A DNA stretch of 64,000 bases from Lagopus muta (Eukaryota; Chordata; Aves; Galliformes; Phasianidae). A program made the position numbers and the translations under genes. The notes below the pieces were generated by a model that searched no databases, was not told the DNA's origin, and saw nothing but the letters and a program-made list of their open reading frames with translations. Where the stretch lies: contig NC_064438.1 of assembly GCF_023343835.1 (NCBI RefSeq), forward strand, positions 57,436,578 through 57,500,577, in the 5' to 3' direction. Positions within the stretch are counted from its first letter, which is position 1; the number at the start of each line of letters is the position of its first letter. Below, piece by piece: positions 10,601 through 22,800 of the stretch.

Positions 10601-13600
10601 CTCCCTATTATTTTCACTATTCAGTGCAGGAACCGTCACAAGTGGAAACTTCCACAAAGCTTCCCCACAACAGGCTCAGCATCTAGCCGAGGACAAGCAG
10701 CCACTGCTCGTGCTGCTGCTTGCACCGTTCTGTCTCAGTGCTGCAGCTCTCTGCTCTACTCCCACAGCCCTGCACTTACACTGCAAGGAAGAAGTCGAAG
10801 TCTGAAAGCCAGCAGCCGGGCAGAAATCAAAGCAGCAGGTGCTGTTGGCACAAGCAGTGCCATTTGTTACCAATACAATGACTGTCATTAGCGTGTTCAG
10901 ACAACCAGCAACTGTAATTCAAACTCTGCGTTCACAGCTAGCATATGCTGAGCCATTTCTACTCCTGCAGATGTTATCAAGGCATGGACTTTGGCAAGAA
11001 GTCATTCAGCAATGTATTTAAAAACCTGTTTGCTCTGGCCCGTAAATGCAGCAGCAAATGATGAGCCTGCACGGATGATTCCAGTGACCCTATAAGGAAA
11101 TTACTGCATCTTAAATTGTTTTCTGCTATTTATGATACTGTTGTAGCAGCTCAGAACTGCATTTGCTCTTCCCGGTGGCTCTCAGCCCTGCCCTCACACA
11201 GCTGCACTCTGAGCCCTCTGCTCTGCACTTCATACTCCAGGCCCTGACACAGGCTGCGAGGGTTTGAAAAGAGGGGCAGACCTCAGGCTTACAGCATCCA
11301 TGCATCTCCTGCAGGGAGAGGCTGATCCCTGGAGCACAGACCCCTCTGTCTGTAGGGCCTCAAGGCATGGGGCTTCGAGGCTCACGGTGCTGGGGAGCGG
11401 AGGTGCTGAACTGGAGGCTCAGAGGGAAAACTTCTGTAAGGTTTTAATGACTGCAAAGATCCAACAGCTCGAAAAGCACTTCCATGGGCTTCATCAGCAG
11501 GTGAATGTTTCCTGACACAACCACTCTGTGTAAGAACATTATTCCCATAATGAACCTATCAATTCAAAGTTCATCAGGCATTTGTTTGCTTTATAGCAAA
11601 AGCAAACTATCATTTGAATGTAGTTTGGAAAGAGAATCATAGAATCATAGAATCACAAGGTTGGAAACGACCTATAAGATCATCCAGTCCAACCGTCTCC
11701 TCATCACCACTGCCACCACCAGCACTAAACCATATCACGCAGCACGTCATCCACCCTGCTCATGCTCACCTCCATGATCACCTCCCTGCTCCTGCTGGCC
11801 ATTCCTAATGCAGGCCAGGATGCCGTTGGCCCTCTTGGCCACCTGGGCACACCGTGGGCTCATGTTCAGCTGAGCATCAACCAACACCCCCAGGTCCTTC
11901 TCTTCTTCACACTCATCCAGCCACTCACCCCCAAGCCTGTAACGCTGCATGGGGTTGTTGTGCCCAAAGTGCAGAACTCGACACTTGGCCTTGTTGAACC
12001 TCATCCCATTCACCTCAGCCCAGCGGTTCAGCCTGTCTAAATCCCTCTGAAGGGCCGCCCTACCCTCAGGCAGATCAACACCACCTCCCAGCTTGGTGTC
12101 ATCTGCAAACTTACTGAGGATACACTCAATGCCCTCATCTAGGTCATCAATAAAGATATTAAACAAGATGGGCCCCAGTACCGACCCCTGGGGGACACCA
12201 CTTGAAACAGGTCACCAGCTGGACTTCACTCCATTCACCACGACCCTCTGGGCACGGCCCTCAGCCAGTTCCTTACCCAAAGAAGTGTCTATCTGTTCAG
12301 ACCACGGGCAGCCAGTTTCCCCAGAAGAAGCCTGTGAGGGACCGTGTCAAAGGCTTTGCTGAAGTCTAGGAAGACTACATCAACAGCCCTTCCCTCATCT
12401 ATCAGACTGGTCACCCAGTCGTAGAAAGAGATGAGGTTGGTCAAGCACAACCTGCCTTTCATGAACCCGTGCTGGCTGGGCCTGATCCCCTGGACACTGC
12501 ATACATGCTGTGCAATCTCATCCAAGATGATTTGCTCCATCACCTTCCCTGGTGCTGAGGTCAGGCTGACAGGCCTATAGTTCCCCGGATCCTAACCAAA
12601 GAGGTTACTTTGGAAGAAAAAAAAAAACAGTGACTTGGTTCTGTTGTCCTTTTCCAACCTTCTCTGGTCTCCCAAAAACCTCATGAAGGGTCCTGAAGTG
12701 CTGAGCCCAAAATTAAGTGAATCAAACCCAAACTTTCATAAAGTTCAAATGCAATAGGCTCATTTTCTAGCACCATTTTCTAAGACAATGCCATCACCAA
12801 GGGATATTGACTCTTTTTAGCAGTTTGATGACTGAAAATGGTAACACTGATTGAATGTTAAAAGAAAACATCTAACAGCTCTGAACAGCTTGGAACCGAA
12901 GGCAAAACATGGGTGCATAAAGGCAGCAGGGCTGCATCCAAGCTCACAGCTGTGATCCAACACTGCTGGCTGGATGTGCTGGCACCCTGCAGGAACACAC
13001 TGCAGCAGTCCATCCATTCCCCAGCTCAGAGCTCTCCCTGATAATCAGAGCCTTTGAATGCAAAGGTTTCTTGCACTCCAACAACTCTGCAGGCTGCACA
13101 CTCGGTTGCCCCTCAAACCAAGACCGTTCCTCCACCAGAGTCCTAAGTCTGAGATCTCTGATCACGAGGAAAGCTGAGCAGGGGAGCAGGCCCAGCCACA
13201 GTGCCTGGACACAGTCCAGAGGTTGGACACGTGGCAGTGACCAGAGGTTACAGTGCTGCAGCGTTATCTAAGGGCTCCTAGCAAAGGAAAAAACAGCAAG
13301 AGCTTTGATAGGGTCTCACTGGGCTCTGGTGGCCAGGCCGAGCAGAAACACCACACTGTGTTCAGTAACACAGCCATCAAACACTTACCCATGAAGATAT
13401 AAGCATTCCCACAGAAGTGAAGCAAAGCTTCGTGTCACTGCACAATTCTCTTTCAGATACCTGTGTTAAGTAATGCTCACAACACATCTTTCCTAAGCAA
13501 AGAAGAGATTGTATATCACACAGTAGTGAAAAAGCAAGTTTCTTTGGTTGCACTGATGGTAGGTAAGGGAAATGAACATGAAATGCTGATGGGCTGCAAC

Positions 13601-16600
13601 AGTGAGCCTGAGAGGAGCTGCTGAGTATCCTGGCTTGTATTTCTGTTCAGAATCAAACAGGAGAGCAAACATGACACAACAGCACTCTACAAAGCCATGT
13701 TTCAGTAATTTCCCAACTCCAGCTCTGCTGTGAACTGGGACGTTCCAGGACATGCTGTTCTCAGAAACCTTGCCTGGCAGGCTCACAAATGTTACTGATG
13801 GGTATTTAGCTCTCAGCTATTCTTTTTCATAACATATTTCACAGGTTCTGTTGTCTTAAAAAGAAAGGGGGGAGGGTTCTCTGGTGTAGGGGGTTTCCTC
13901 AGCGTGAGCTCTTAGGATTCAGACACACTCTCCTGGAAAAACAGGACCGGGAGAGAAGGGCAGAGGGATCGACACACCGAGATCTGCAGCAGAGCATAAC
14001 AGCTTGTGACAAACAGTAACATCTGAGCCCCCAAAACATAAATCCAAGTCCAATGTTATGAAATTTCTGTTTTTCATAGGATTTCTGTTCACCGTGGTTT
14101 GGCCAAGGAAGGAGACTGCTCTGAAAGGAAAAAAAAGCAATGGCTGCAACTGCTGATCAGAGAGGTACGGCTCAGGGTTGGCAGAGAGCTTCACTGCGCA
14201 GCAAAGTGGGAACATCGGTGACGTTAAGAGCTATCAAATGAAGGAGTCCTTGCAGCAACACATCTGAGGTCTGGGGGGCGGAGGACTGTTGTGCTGCAGA
14301 GGTTTGCTGAAAATAAGCACTTGCTTTAGCTGGGGTGGAAATCCAGACTGCTCAGCATCTATGGAAACCGAGCTCTAAATATACCATCTTTCAGCACGGC
14401 GATTCAAGAGGCTCTGCCTTTACAAAAGGAAACCCGGTCCTTGAAGTTCTGTTTCAAGAGCGCTGTTCTAAGCGGAGCACAACTCGTTCTTCTTCCATTA
14501 TCTGCATCAGTCCAATTTCTGAGGAGAAAAGAGGCCATTGTGGGAACAGAAGTTCAGAAGCACGCGAGGCAGAGCTGTGCAATTACGGGCGCAGCTATCG
14601 GCATGCTGATCTGGGCAGAGGCACACAGGAGATAAAATGCAGCCACGTGCTGCGCTACATCGCAGCCTGGGGATGGGGCTCTGAAGACACACATTCTGCT
14701 CATGCAGAGAGCAATTATCCCAATGCATTTTGCTGGCTGTTTGGTGAGTTAATGGGAGGCAATTACACGGGCAGCATCACGGGGGACTGGAACAGCCAGA
14801 GGCGAGCTAGGCACGTTTCTGCATCACTCACCCAGCAAGGAACCTGCTCCAGGCCTTCGTCTCCCATAAGAAGTGGATTCCTAGAAGATACCAGGATGGG
14901 CATTTCCTGTCCATGAGGAGCACTGGCTCTTTATTTGCTATCCCCTGTGGGAGAAGGGGCTACAAGCAGGCAGACCAGAGGTAAAGGATAACATTCTGCT
15001 CACCCAGGCCACCAAAAGCCACCTAATGCCATTCAGTGGGGCACTGCTGCTGAGCTTATCCCTAAAGTGCTCTCCTCTGCGATCGATGCAGCTGCTGGCA
15101 GATCCCAGTGCATAGCTCTGATTTACAGGAATAGATCCATAGGAGAAAAATAACAGAGATTACAGCAGACAAATTGAGGAAACCAACATTAGTAGAGGAG
15201 AAGCTACCGCAGACTAATCGTTAATGGACAGAAGACAGCATATAATAGTAGCTCTAATTAAATATTAATTTTTCTCACTTCTCTCTGAGTGAATGCAGCT
15301 ATCTGTGCTGGCACAGGCACTTCTGGGAAATAGCACAGTTCAGAAGAAAAGCAAACAGAACAAATGACTTCAGATTATTCCAACTGCTTCAATTTGCTGC
15401 CCTGGATCCAAAAGGGCTGCACCACAGAAGAAATCTGTCTTTTTCACTCTGCTACATAAATGAATGGCTGGGAGGCCTGTGACTAATTCCAGAGCTCCTC
15501 CTCCTACTACTCCAGCCAAAACACTTTGCAATGTATAATAAACTCAGAACATTTAAAGATATGGGGGTTTTGTCAAAAAAAAAAAAAGAGTTGATCAAAA
15601 TTCCATTCTTGAGTAGCATTTAAACACTTTTCCCTAGAAAGATGTTCCCCATCATAATAACAAATACATCAAATATCCTAACTGCAAGGCTGAGATCAAA
15701 GCATACAAACACATCCGTCAGCCAAAGCACCAGACACTGCAGCAGAATTTCCTGCTCCCAAAATGAATTTTCAGCAAGAACCCTGCAAAGAGTCACAGAA
15801 AGCTGTGCTCTGCTCCCCTACGATACAGGATTTTGCTATAACCATTTAAAATGATAAATGCTAATGAATGAGCATCAATCACAGTGACGTCTGCAAACCA
15901 CTGCATCCTCACCCCATCATTTCTGCTAACGTCCCTGGAGAACTGCAGCAGGCTATCAGATACTCCAGGAGCAAGATTGCTAGATGTATGTTTAGGCCTG
16001 TCTGCTATCAACCAACAAGTGAGCAGGCTGACATGCATCATGGCACACGATGCAGGGGATGGATATATGCAGACTAGGTGACAAAGCAGTCAGAACGCTT
16101 CTAGTTGCCATTCATCCCTTCCCTATGCACACAGAACACAGGCAGCAGTTGGCACAAGAGCCTCCTGCATGCAACCTGACACTGCATCAGCAGCGTTTGC
16201 TTCTACAGACCAGCAGCAGTGTCAAACACTTTGTGCTCCCAACTGTACAGACTTGCAGGCTCCTGCTCTGCTACAAGTCAAGGAAATACACTGTAAGCAG
16301 TTCAGTGCGGGTGGTTCTCAATAAATCCATCCTCTCTGATACCCAGCTGATCAGCTCCTCCTTCAGAGAAGCTCACAGGAAAGGTGTTAGCCTGCTAGAT
16401 GGGAAATAAACAGGAAGCTTCAGCTGCACAGATACTAATGGGATAAATGTATCTCCCTCAGAATCACGCAGTATGCTCTAACTGTAGGGGCTGAGCAATT
16501 AAGGCTCCAAGCCATCATCCCTTTGGATATACTTCACCAGTTTTGCAGACTTGCACTCCCATAGTTTGTTATCCAAAGTGTTTGATTTTCTAAAACACAG

Positions 16601-19139
16601 ATAAGCTCAAAGTCACAGGGCCGAAAAGTTCAGTAAGATTTACACAGCCTTAACCCCTGCTCACGTAAGTTACATGAGGCACCGAGCTTACAGAAGGGTG
16701 GATTTGATGGAGAACTTCTCCACCAAACTTGTGTGAGTGCTGCTTCACAGAGCACCTTCTGGAGAGAGTGCTGGCCCTCAGCGAGGCATCATCCAGATGC
16801 AGCAGACATGCTGTATTTCTCCATCACACAGAGCATCTACTGCCTAATGGCCCTCAGAAGAAAAAAACATCTCCACAAGAACCATACTCAGATGTAATGA
16901 AGGGATGGGGAAGCACACCAGCACAGGGGGAGACTGCTCACAGCTACTGTGGCTACAGTACTGTGTTTTGCAGCTGTAGAGGGAATGCTGAACTGAAAGG
17001 CTCCCCTCACAACTGCATTTCAAGGAGCTGCACACATGTGTGCCTCTGGTGGGTGACCAACATCTCCTTTCTTCACATACACAGGCTGAGTGAGCCAGGA
17101 GGTTGTTACAGAATAGCTGAGGTTGGAAGGGACCTCTGGAGATTATCTTACTCAACATCCTCATTCCAAAGGCTCCCCCAGAGCACAGCACTGTGCTTTC
17201 CTATTGGTTTGCAATGTTGCTGTGAGAAGCAGCTGGTGAACTTGGCAATCTTGGCAAACACACGTGGGAAAGGTTAAGGATGAAGGCCATGCCATTTTCA
17301 CTCATATCAGCATTTCTTTCAGGAAAAGACTCAGCTCTGGAGGCAGAAGTCATTCCAGCCCCAAGGACGAAGCTATCAGCTCCACAACACGACCTTCGTT
17401 CCGCTCACATGATACCAGCACTAATTATGTCATTTGTCACACTGACATCTGCTACCAGCCCTGCAAGTGATAACCTAAGAGATATCACACACACAGTGCT
17501 GCGACGTGGGGAGAGCACAGCAACCCCTGGAAGCTGTTACCTGCAGAGCGGAGGCGTCGAGGCCGAAGCAGTACTTCTCCCAAAGCCCGGTGCTCTCTGG
17601 GGCCTTGGCAAGCAGGATGACAGCGTTGTGGGCGCCCACGCTGACGCTGGTTTCGGGGGCAGCCAGCCTATTGGCGGCGGGGAACTGCAGGATGAGGGCA
17701 TAGGCAACGGCACCGCTGGAGAAGCGGACGCTGTAGCGGTTGGCGGCCACCTCCCCGCTGAGGCTCTGGGGCTGGATGCCGGGCACCGGCAGGAGCAGGG
17801 TGAGGGAGGCCTCATCCTGGCGGCACCGGAAGGGAGGGCACGCAGCAGCGGCGGGACCGGAGTCACCCCCGCCCCGGGGATGAGCCATGTGGCCGGGGCC
17901 GCCCTCGGCCGGGCACGGAGGGGGGGCCCCGTCGGGAGGAGCTGGCTCGGAGCCGGCGCTCGGAGCGGGGAAAGTGGCTCCAGGCTCGGGGCCGGCGCTC
18001 GGGAAAGCGGCCTCGGAGCGGGGCGGTGGGGAGGATGCGGTCGCCGGCTCGTCGGGGAGCGCCGGGCCGGGCCGGGCCTCCTCCCGGGGCTCCTCCCACC
18101 GCTCCCCGCCGGCCTCCCCGAGCGGCGCCCCCGGGCCGGGCGGCGGTACGACGGGCAGCGTGACCAGCAGCCGCCGCTCGGCCTTGTCGAAAACGGCGCG
18201 GCCTGCGCTCTCGTCCACGCGGTACGGGAGGCGGAGGCGGAGGCGGTAGGCGGGCCGCCGCGAGTCGAGGCGCAGCTCCCGCGGGCGGACCTCCAGCTCG
18301 GCCTGAGCGGCGGAGCGGAGCAGCGGCAGCTCCACCGTCACCACCAGCTCCCGGGGCACCGGGCCGGGCGCCGAGTCGTGGCAGTAGTCCTGTAAGTCCA
18401 CGTAAGAGCGGTGGCGGACGCTCCAGCGCGGGGTGGTGGGGCCGGGCGGCGGGCCGGGGGCCGGCGGGGGAGCGGCGGAAGGAAGGCCGGGCGGGGGGAG
18501 CGGCGGCGGCGGCAGGGCGGTGTCAGAGGGCGGCTGCGGGGCGCCGCCGGGCAGCGGGGAGCGGATGACGGGCGCCTGCGGGACGCCCTTGTAGCGGGCG
18601 CCGCGGAGCACGGATGCGTTGGCGCGGTCGAGCTGCACGGAGAAGCGGCTCTCCACGGCCTCCATGGCCGCGTCGCTGAGCAGCCGGCGGAAGCGGGCGC
18701 TGCGGGCGGCCAAGCGGAGCGCGGCGGGGTGGAAGACGACATCGTAAACGAGGCAGCGGCGGCCGGCCCGACCCAGCTCCTCGCGGCCCGGCGCCAGGCT
18801 GTGGGGCAGCGCCCAGCGTTGGCCGCCCGGCTCGGCGCGGGCCTGCGGCGGGGCGACGTGCGGGTTGCTGCAGATGTTGAGGTAGCAGCGGCGGGAGCCG
18901 GCCTGGCTGGTGCGCAGCACGTAGCCCGGAGTCGGGTGGATGAAGCGCACCTCCACGCCGCGCTCCCGCTCCAGGGCCGTCACCTCCTCCTCGTACAGCC
19001 GCCGCTGCTCCGGGTCGGCCAGCTCCGCCGCGTACTCGGCGAACAGCGCCCGGAACCGCTCGTCGCGGAAGGCCCGCTGCAGCCGCTCCGCTTCCTCGGA
19101 GCTCAGCTCCAGCTCCTCCAGCCTCCCCGGGCCCGCCAT
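7633..19139 (-). CDS. DNAAF2: DNAAF2 (kintoun), dynein axonemal assembly factor 2
   Basis: DNAAF2 is a cytoplasmic PIH-family co-chaperone that works with HSP70/HSP90 to preassemble axonemal dynein arms for motile cilia. Three coding exons on the minus strand, all in phase 0: 17541-19139 (533 codons, then GTAACA), 9398-9544 (49 codons, starting [14 protein letters not shown]) and 7633-8097 (154 codons plus stop). The total is 736 residues against 837 in human; the shortfall is mainly in the low-complexity middle and the last exon. An N-terminal PIH domain includes [20 protein letters not shown] and [10 protein letters not shown] near residues 55-95. A CS/p23-like region begins near residue 245 (YVDLQDY), and a second C-terminal block near 438 ([18 protein letters not shown]). 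The protein ends [13 protein letters not shown], close to human. The first ATG of the [15 protein letters not shown]-terminus is used. Confidence 0.95.
8098..9397 (-). other. DNAAF2 intron 2
   Basis: A 1.3 kb GT-AG intron (donor GGTAAGGA, acceptor TTTCTCCTCAG). No further gene or transposon is recognised in it. Confidence 0.85.
11632..12598 (-). mobile_element. CR1 non-LTR retrotransposon, 5'-truncated, with RT remnants
   Basis: The element lies in minus orientation. Its 3' end at the left carries the CR1 terminal octamer repeats (seen as AATCATAG units at 11637-11656). Translated on the minus strand, 12289-12543 gives [19 protein letters not shown] and [14 protein letters not shown], and 11747-12166 gives FADDTKL, the catalytic FADD motif of the reverse transcriptase, then the CR1 C-terminal block. 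The two blocks are in different frames, so the ORF2 copy is broken. It ends abruptly near 12598, the usual 5' truncation. Confidence 0.92.
17106..17215 (-). mobile_element. CR1 3'-end fragment
   Basis: Sequence of the form ACAGAATAGCTGAGGTTGG followed by GGACCTCTGGAGA is the reverse complement of a CR1 3' tail. It decays after about 110 bp. Confidence 0.65.
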
Positions 19140-19330
19140 GGCCGCGCCGGTTGCTGTGGAGACGCATAAACAAGATGGCGGCTCCGTTCTGGCCTAGCGC
19201 GTTGTTATGGCGACGCTAAACAAGATGGCGGCACCCTTGTTTTGTTGCTATGACGACGCTAAACAAGATGGCGGTGGCGCCGTCAGTCCGTTGCTATGGC
19301 GACGGCGAGCAAGATGGCGCCCCAGTGAGC
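17550..19330. other. CpG island over DNAAF2 exon 1 and promoter
   Basis: Dense CpG and over 70% GC by eye throughout exon 1 and the promoter array. It accounts for the long open frames on the plus strand (17280-18395 and 18411-19169) opposite DNAAF2. Confidence 0.85.
19150..19321 (-). promoter_or_regulatory. DNAAF2 promoter: four tandem RFX X-box + YY1 modules
   Basis: Four copies of a composite module lie 11-182 bp upstream of the DNAAF2 ATG. X-boxes are at 19150-19163, 19201-19214, 19244-19257 and 19290-19303; read on the gene's strand the last is GTCGCCATAGCAAC, fitting GTNRCC-N2-RGYAAC exactly, and the other three each differ at one position. YY1 sites of the form CAAGATGGCGGC are at 19171-19182, 19221-19232, 19264-19275 and 19310-19321. 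The start-to-start offset from X-box to YY1 is 21, 20, 20 and 20 bp, and modules repeat every 43-51 bp. RFX factors are the known activators of ciliary genes, which fits DNAAF2. Part of the array is probably transcribed as 5' UTR. Confidence 0.8.
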
Positions 19331-19735
19331 TCCGCAGGGCCACTACAACTGCTGCAGGCTATACCACCTATGGAAATCAGTACCGCCACGTCCTGATGCT
19401 CCCGCATGGATTTCAAACGACCTCACCCCTGTTCTCTTTCGCCTCTCCTTGGCTGAGTACCACTATCCACTGCCAGCACTAATCAGCCCCTGGCAAATCT
19501 GCCTTATGCCTTTCCTGCCCCAAGACAAATCCCAGCCTGCGCTGCCCTTCCTGTGGGTAGCAGAGAACTAGCTCTCAGTTCTGCTCAGCATAGGGAAAAA
19601 CTGTTCTCCCTCTTTTTCACTTCCTTTCTAAAAGATACCAATTTCCTATACGTGCCCTTGCTTCTTCCAGGTGCCTTCTTTTCTTGTGTTGTGGAAATTA
19701 ATTTTATCTAAACGCAGCATATTTTTGTGTAAAAG
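19322..19735. other. Short intergenic gap between DNAAF2 promoter and POLE2 3' end
   Basis: About 400 bp separates the DNAAF2 promoter array from the POLE2 poly(A) signal; both genes run leftward. I see no other feature in it. Confidence 0.6.
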
Positions 19736-19741
19736 TTTATT
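19736..19741 (-). terminator. POLE2 poly(A) signal AATAAA
   Basis: TTTATT on the plus strand reads AATAAA on the POLE2 strand, about 130 bp after the POLE2 stop codon. Confidence 0.65.
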
Positions 19742-19873
19742 TTTGTACAAAATAAGCGTGGCTTTGACATTTATTATGAACAGCCTGCAAAACATCATAA
19801 AATCAATCCATCTAAACAAGTGCTGCAGTTGGCCTCACAAAGGCTCAGTCTCTTTTTGTAGTCTTGTAGGAAG

Positions 19874-22800
19874 TCAGAGACCCTGAAGCTTGCTGAAAAT
19901 ACCAAACAAAAGATAGGTTTAGTTAAAAGAAATGTCAATACATACCACATCATTCTATTCTGTGATCTGTGAAAGACTTCGTAATGTTTTGATCCATCTA
20001 AAGACCTAAAACACCTCTTGGTACAATTATTTCTGTATTCAAGTAAAGATTGAATTAAACACAGATCTATCTTTTATCCCTTACATCTTTTATCCCTATT
20101 CTACAGAAGATGTCAAAAAGCTGCTGCAAAAAGACATGAAATTGAATCAGAGGCAGACAAGACAAATAGCAATTTTCCTGTTTGGTTCTACCACTGTTAT
20201 TTCAAACAGATGGAATTTTTAGCACAGTTGTAAATGTTTTGATAGTGTTTAGTTTGTGTTTTTCTGGTTTTGCAACTGGTTTGGTTTTTTTCCAGCTGTT
20301 GAAAGAGCACACTGGGAATGAATAAGCACACATGTAAAATACATGAAATCAGAGCATTAAAATGGCTTCTGAGTTTGATTATGATCACAAAATGAACCAA
20401 AAATCGTTTCTAAATGTGATTAACCCATGCAACAAGTATAATGTTCAGAAACAAATCTGTTTCCCAACTGGGTCTCAGTTACTGAAAATCATTTAATACA
20501 ATCTATGTTTCCGTTTACTTTTGGATCACGTTTCTCATCACTGTTTCCTGACCATAAGTTCTGAATGTCTTATTTTAGGTCTAGGCTTCTGAGCTTCTTA
20601 TGCTGCTGCGTTAACTGCTAGAAGATTCATTCTGTTTATATAGTTGCTTTTCTGTATTCCTCCTGATAACTAGAAAGTCAGCAAATAAAATGAATATATT
20701 TACCTGTCTTCAACAGTCTTGTTGGAGGGGTAGAATACCTTGAAAGAAAACCCACTCCTTGGAAAAGAACCCTGTGAAGAAAAATAAACCACAAATGTGC
20801 AAGTATAACGCTGTACAGATGGTCAGAGGCAGCATGTAACTGCATTCCCTTTGGCAATTGACCCATCATTAATTTTCCTAATAATAAAGCTATTTATGAA
20901 TTCAAGGTTGTCTGCACAAGTCTTATTCTGTAAAGTGTAAGGAAATCTTACAGGATTTATGCAAATGCAGTCAGTGTTGGTGACAGTGAAGGGGTCGTAT
21001 TTATCCGCAATGACGAGCATGTCTGGCACAGGATAAACCCTCAGGGCGTAGTCGTAGGCCCAGTACACAGGGCTAACATACAGTGGAAGTGGTGTCAGGT
21101 GTCCTTGTGATAATATGGTCTTTACAAACTGCAAGATAAACACAGAGAGTTCATCTCAACCATACCCTATAAGTCAGTCTCGTTCCTACAAATGTTCTGC
21201 CTATAGAGAAGTTTTGAACCTGGAAATACTTTCCATGCCTCTCGCTCCCTCTGGTTAGTGGGGCTTTCTGTAGCAAAGCAGTGATTCCACTGCAACAGCT
21301 GATTTGTTTTCTTTGTTAATACACAAACTGCAAAATCTGCTCATCTGTTTCTCCAGCCCAGAAGGTACCAACACTGCCATAGATTTTCTGTAGCCTTCTT
21401 GCTTTTATTCCTCAGGGCTTTTCTTGCAATACCAGTTAACCACAAGACCTACACTTTACAGTCTTTACCCTGAAGTTGTGTTTTTGATTCCTAAGTGACA
21501 CCTCCTGCTGTGTAGCTGCTCCCCTTGTAATTCCCATTTTCATCTGGCAGAATTCAGGAATCCCTGTATGAGTAAATCAAGGTTCACAGCATACACACAT
21601 GTATGCAAAAATGCACACAGAAGACAGGTGCATCAGTATCCACAGTGGGGTTCTCTCTGCACACAAAGAACCTGAGCGTTGCTGCGATGGAGAGAAGGAA
21701 GAGTTAACAGCAAGTTTCCAAGTCAAACAGATTAAAAACAAAAAAACCCTATCAAATAAATAGAAACAGATTCCATCCATCACAGCAATGAGCCAGTATT
21801 GTCTAGATCATCCTCATTCACTTATATCAGTAAGTCTCATCAACTGCCGTGCACTCATTAACTAGAATCAGAGTGCTGTGTCTATGTATCAAAAGCAGGA
21901 TTAAGACTTCAAGTGAAAAGGCAGATGAAGCAGATGACCTTTTGGAAAAGCGACGTGCAGCTTGACTGCAAATGTCACTGGTTAATTGATCAAATCTTAG
22001 AAAGGTAATTTCTATTAAGCTTTGCCTTTAGGAATCGATGTTTAGCGGTACGACGTTCATTGCTGGTACACACACACCAACAGCCAGCTGCTGGTAAGTT
22101 CTGAGTTCAAGGACAAGTGCAATGGGACAGTCAGCACGACTTGATGTCATCCACAAGCATCCTGGTTTGGTTATCTGCTATCAAGATACAAATGCAAGCA
22201 GTACTACCACATGTATAGATCCCTCCTCACAACTCTTTCAAGAAACCTGGTTACTCTAAGAAGTTTGCAAACACATGCAGCTCTGCAGGTCAGAGGCAGC
22301 CCAAATGTAGACCTGCTGATCAAAGGAAAAAAGAAGTCAAGAAGTTAGCAAGAAGTGCTGAACACAACTCACATGATTGGGAATGTCCATGCTGCTGCTA
22401 GGGAAGCGGACGCAGTTTCTGCACATTTTGTTTACCAAATCTTCACGGAAGATGATGATTTCTTGTGTGCAATATTGAATCCTAAATGAAAACATCAGTG
22501 AAATTAAACGAATGACAGTGAAATGCTAACAGATGGAAAGATGTATTATAATCTTTAATACAGCAAAATGAAAACACGCGTTTCAATTAAAACAATCCCT
22601 CCTCATCTTTGTTTCTTTCCCTCCAGATTCAGAAAAAAAAATGTTTTTGAGGTTTTTCTATACTGAGTTAAGCTTCTAGCAATACTTCCAAACCATTTTG
22701 TTCAAGATGGTGTCATCACTGATTTATTTCTATATTAATGTATTTTAAATTAGTTACAATTAATGTGAGGAATTCTCCTCACTTAAAAATGTTAAGACCA

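Larger units (their letters stand above)
9545..17540 (-). other. DNAAF2 intron 1
   Basis: An 8 kb GT-AG intron that makes up most of the gene. It holds a CR1 element with reverse-transcriptase remnants (11632-12598), a short CR1 fragment (17106-17215), and a stretch at 14335-15300 that reads like conserved regulatory DNA. A 193-codon plus-strand frame at 14335-14916 has no recognisable domain and is not called a gene. Confidence 0.85.

Noticed and set aside
14335-14916. 193-codon plus-strand frame in DNAAF2 intron 1
   Set aside because: No domain, no splice context and no recognised homology; kept only as part of the candidate enhancer region.
17280-18395. 371-codon plus-strand frame opposite DNAAF2 exon 1
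   Set aside because: Composition artefact of the GC-rich DNAAF2 exon; no homology recognised.
18411-19169. 252-codon plus-strand frame opposite DNAAF2 exon 1
   Set aside because: Low-complexity shadow of the coding strand.
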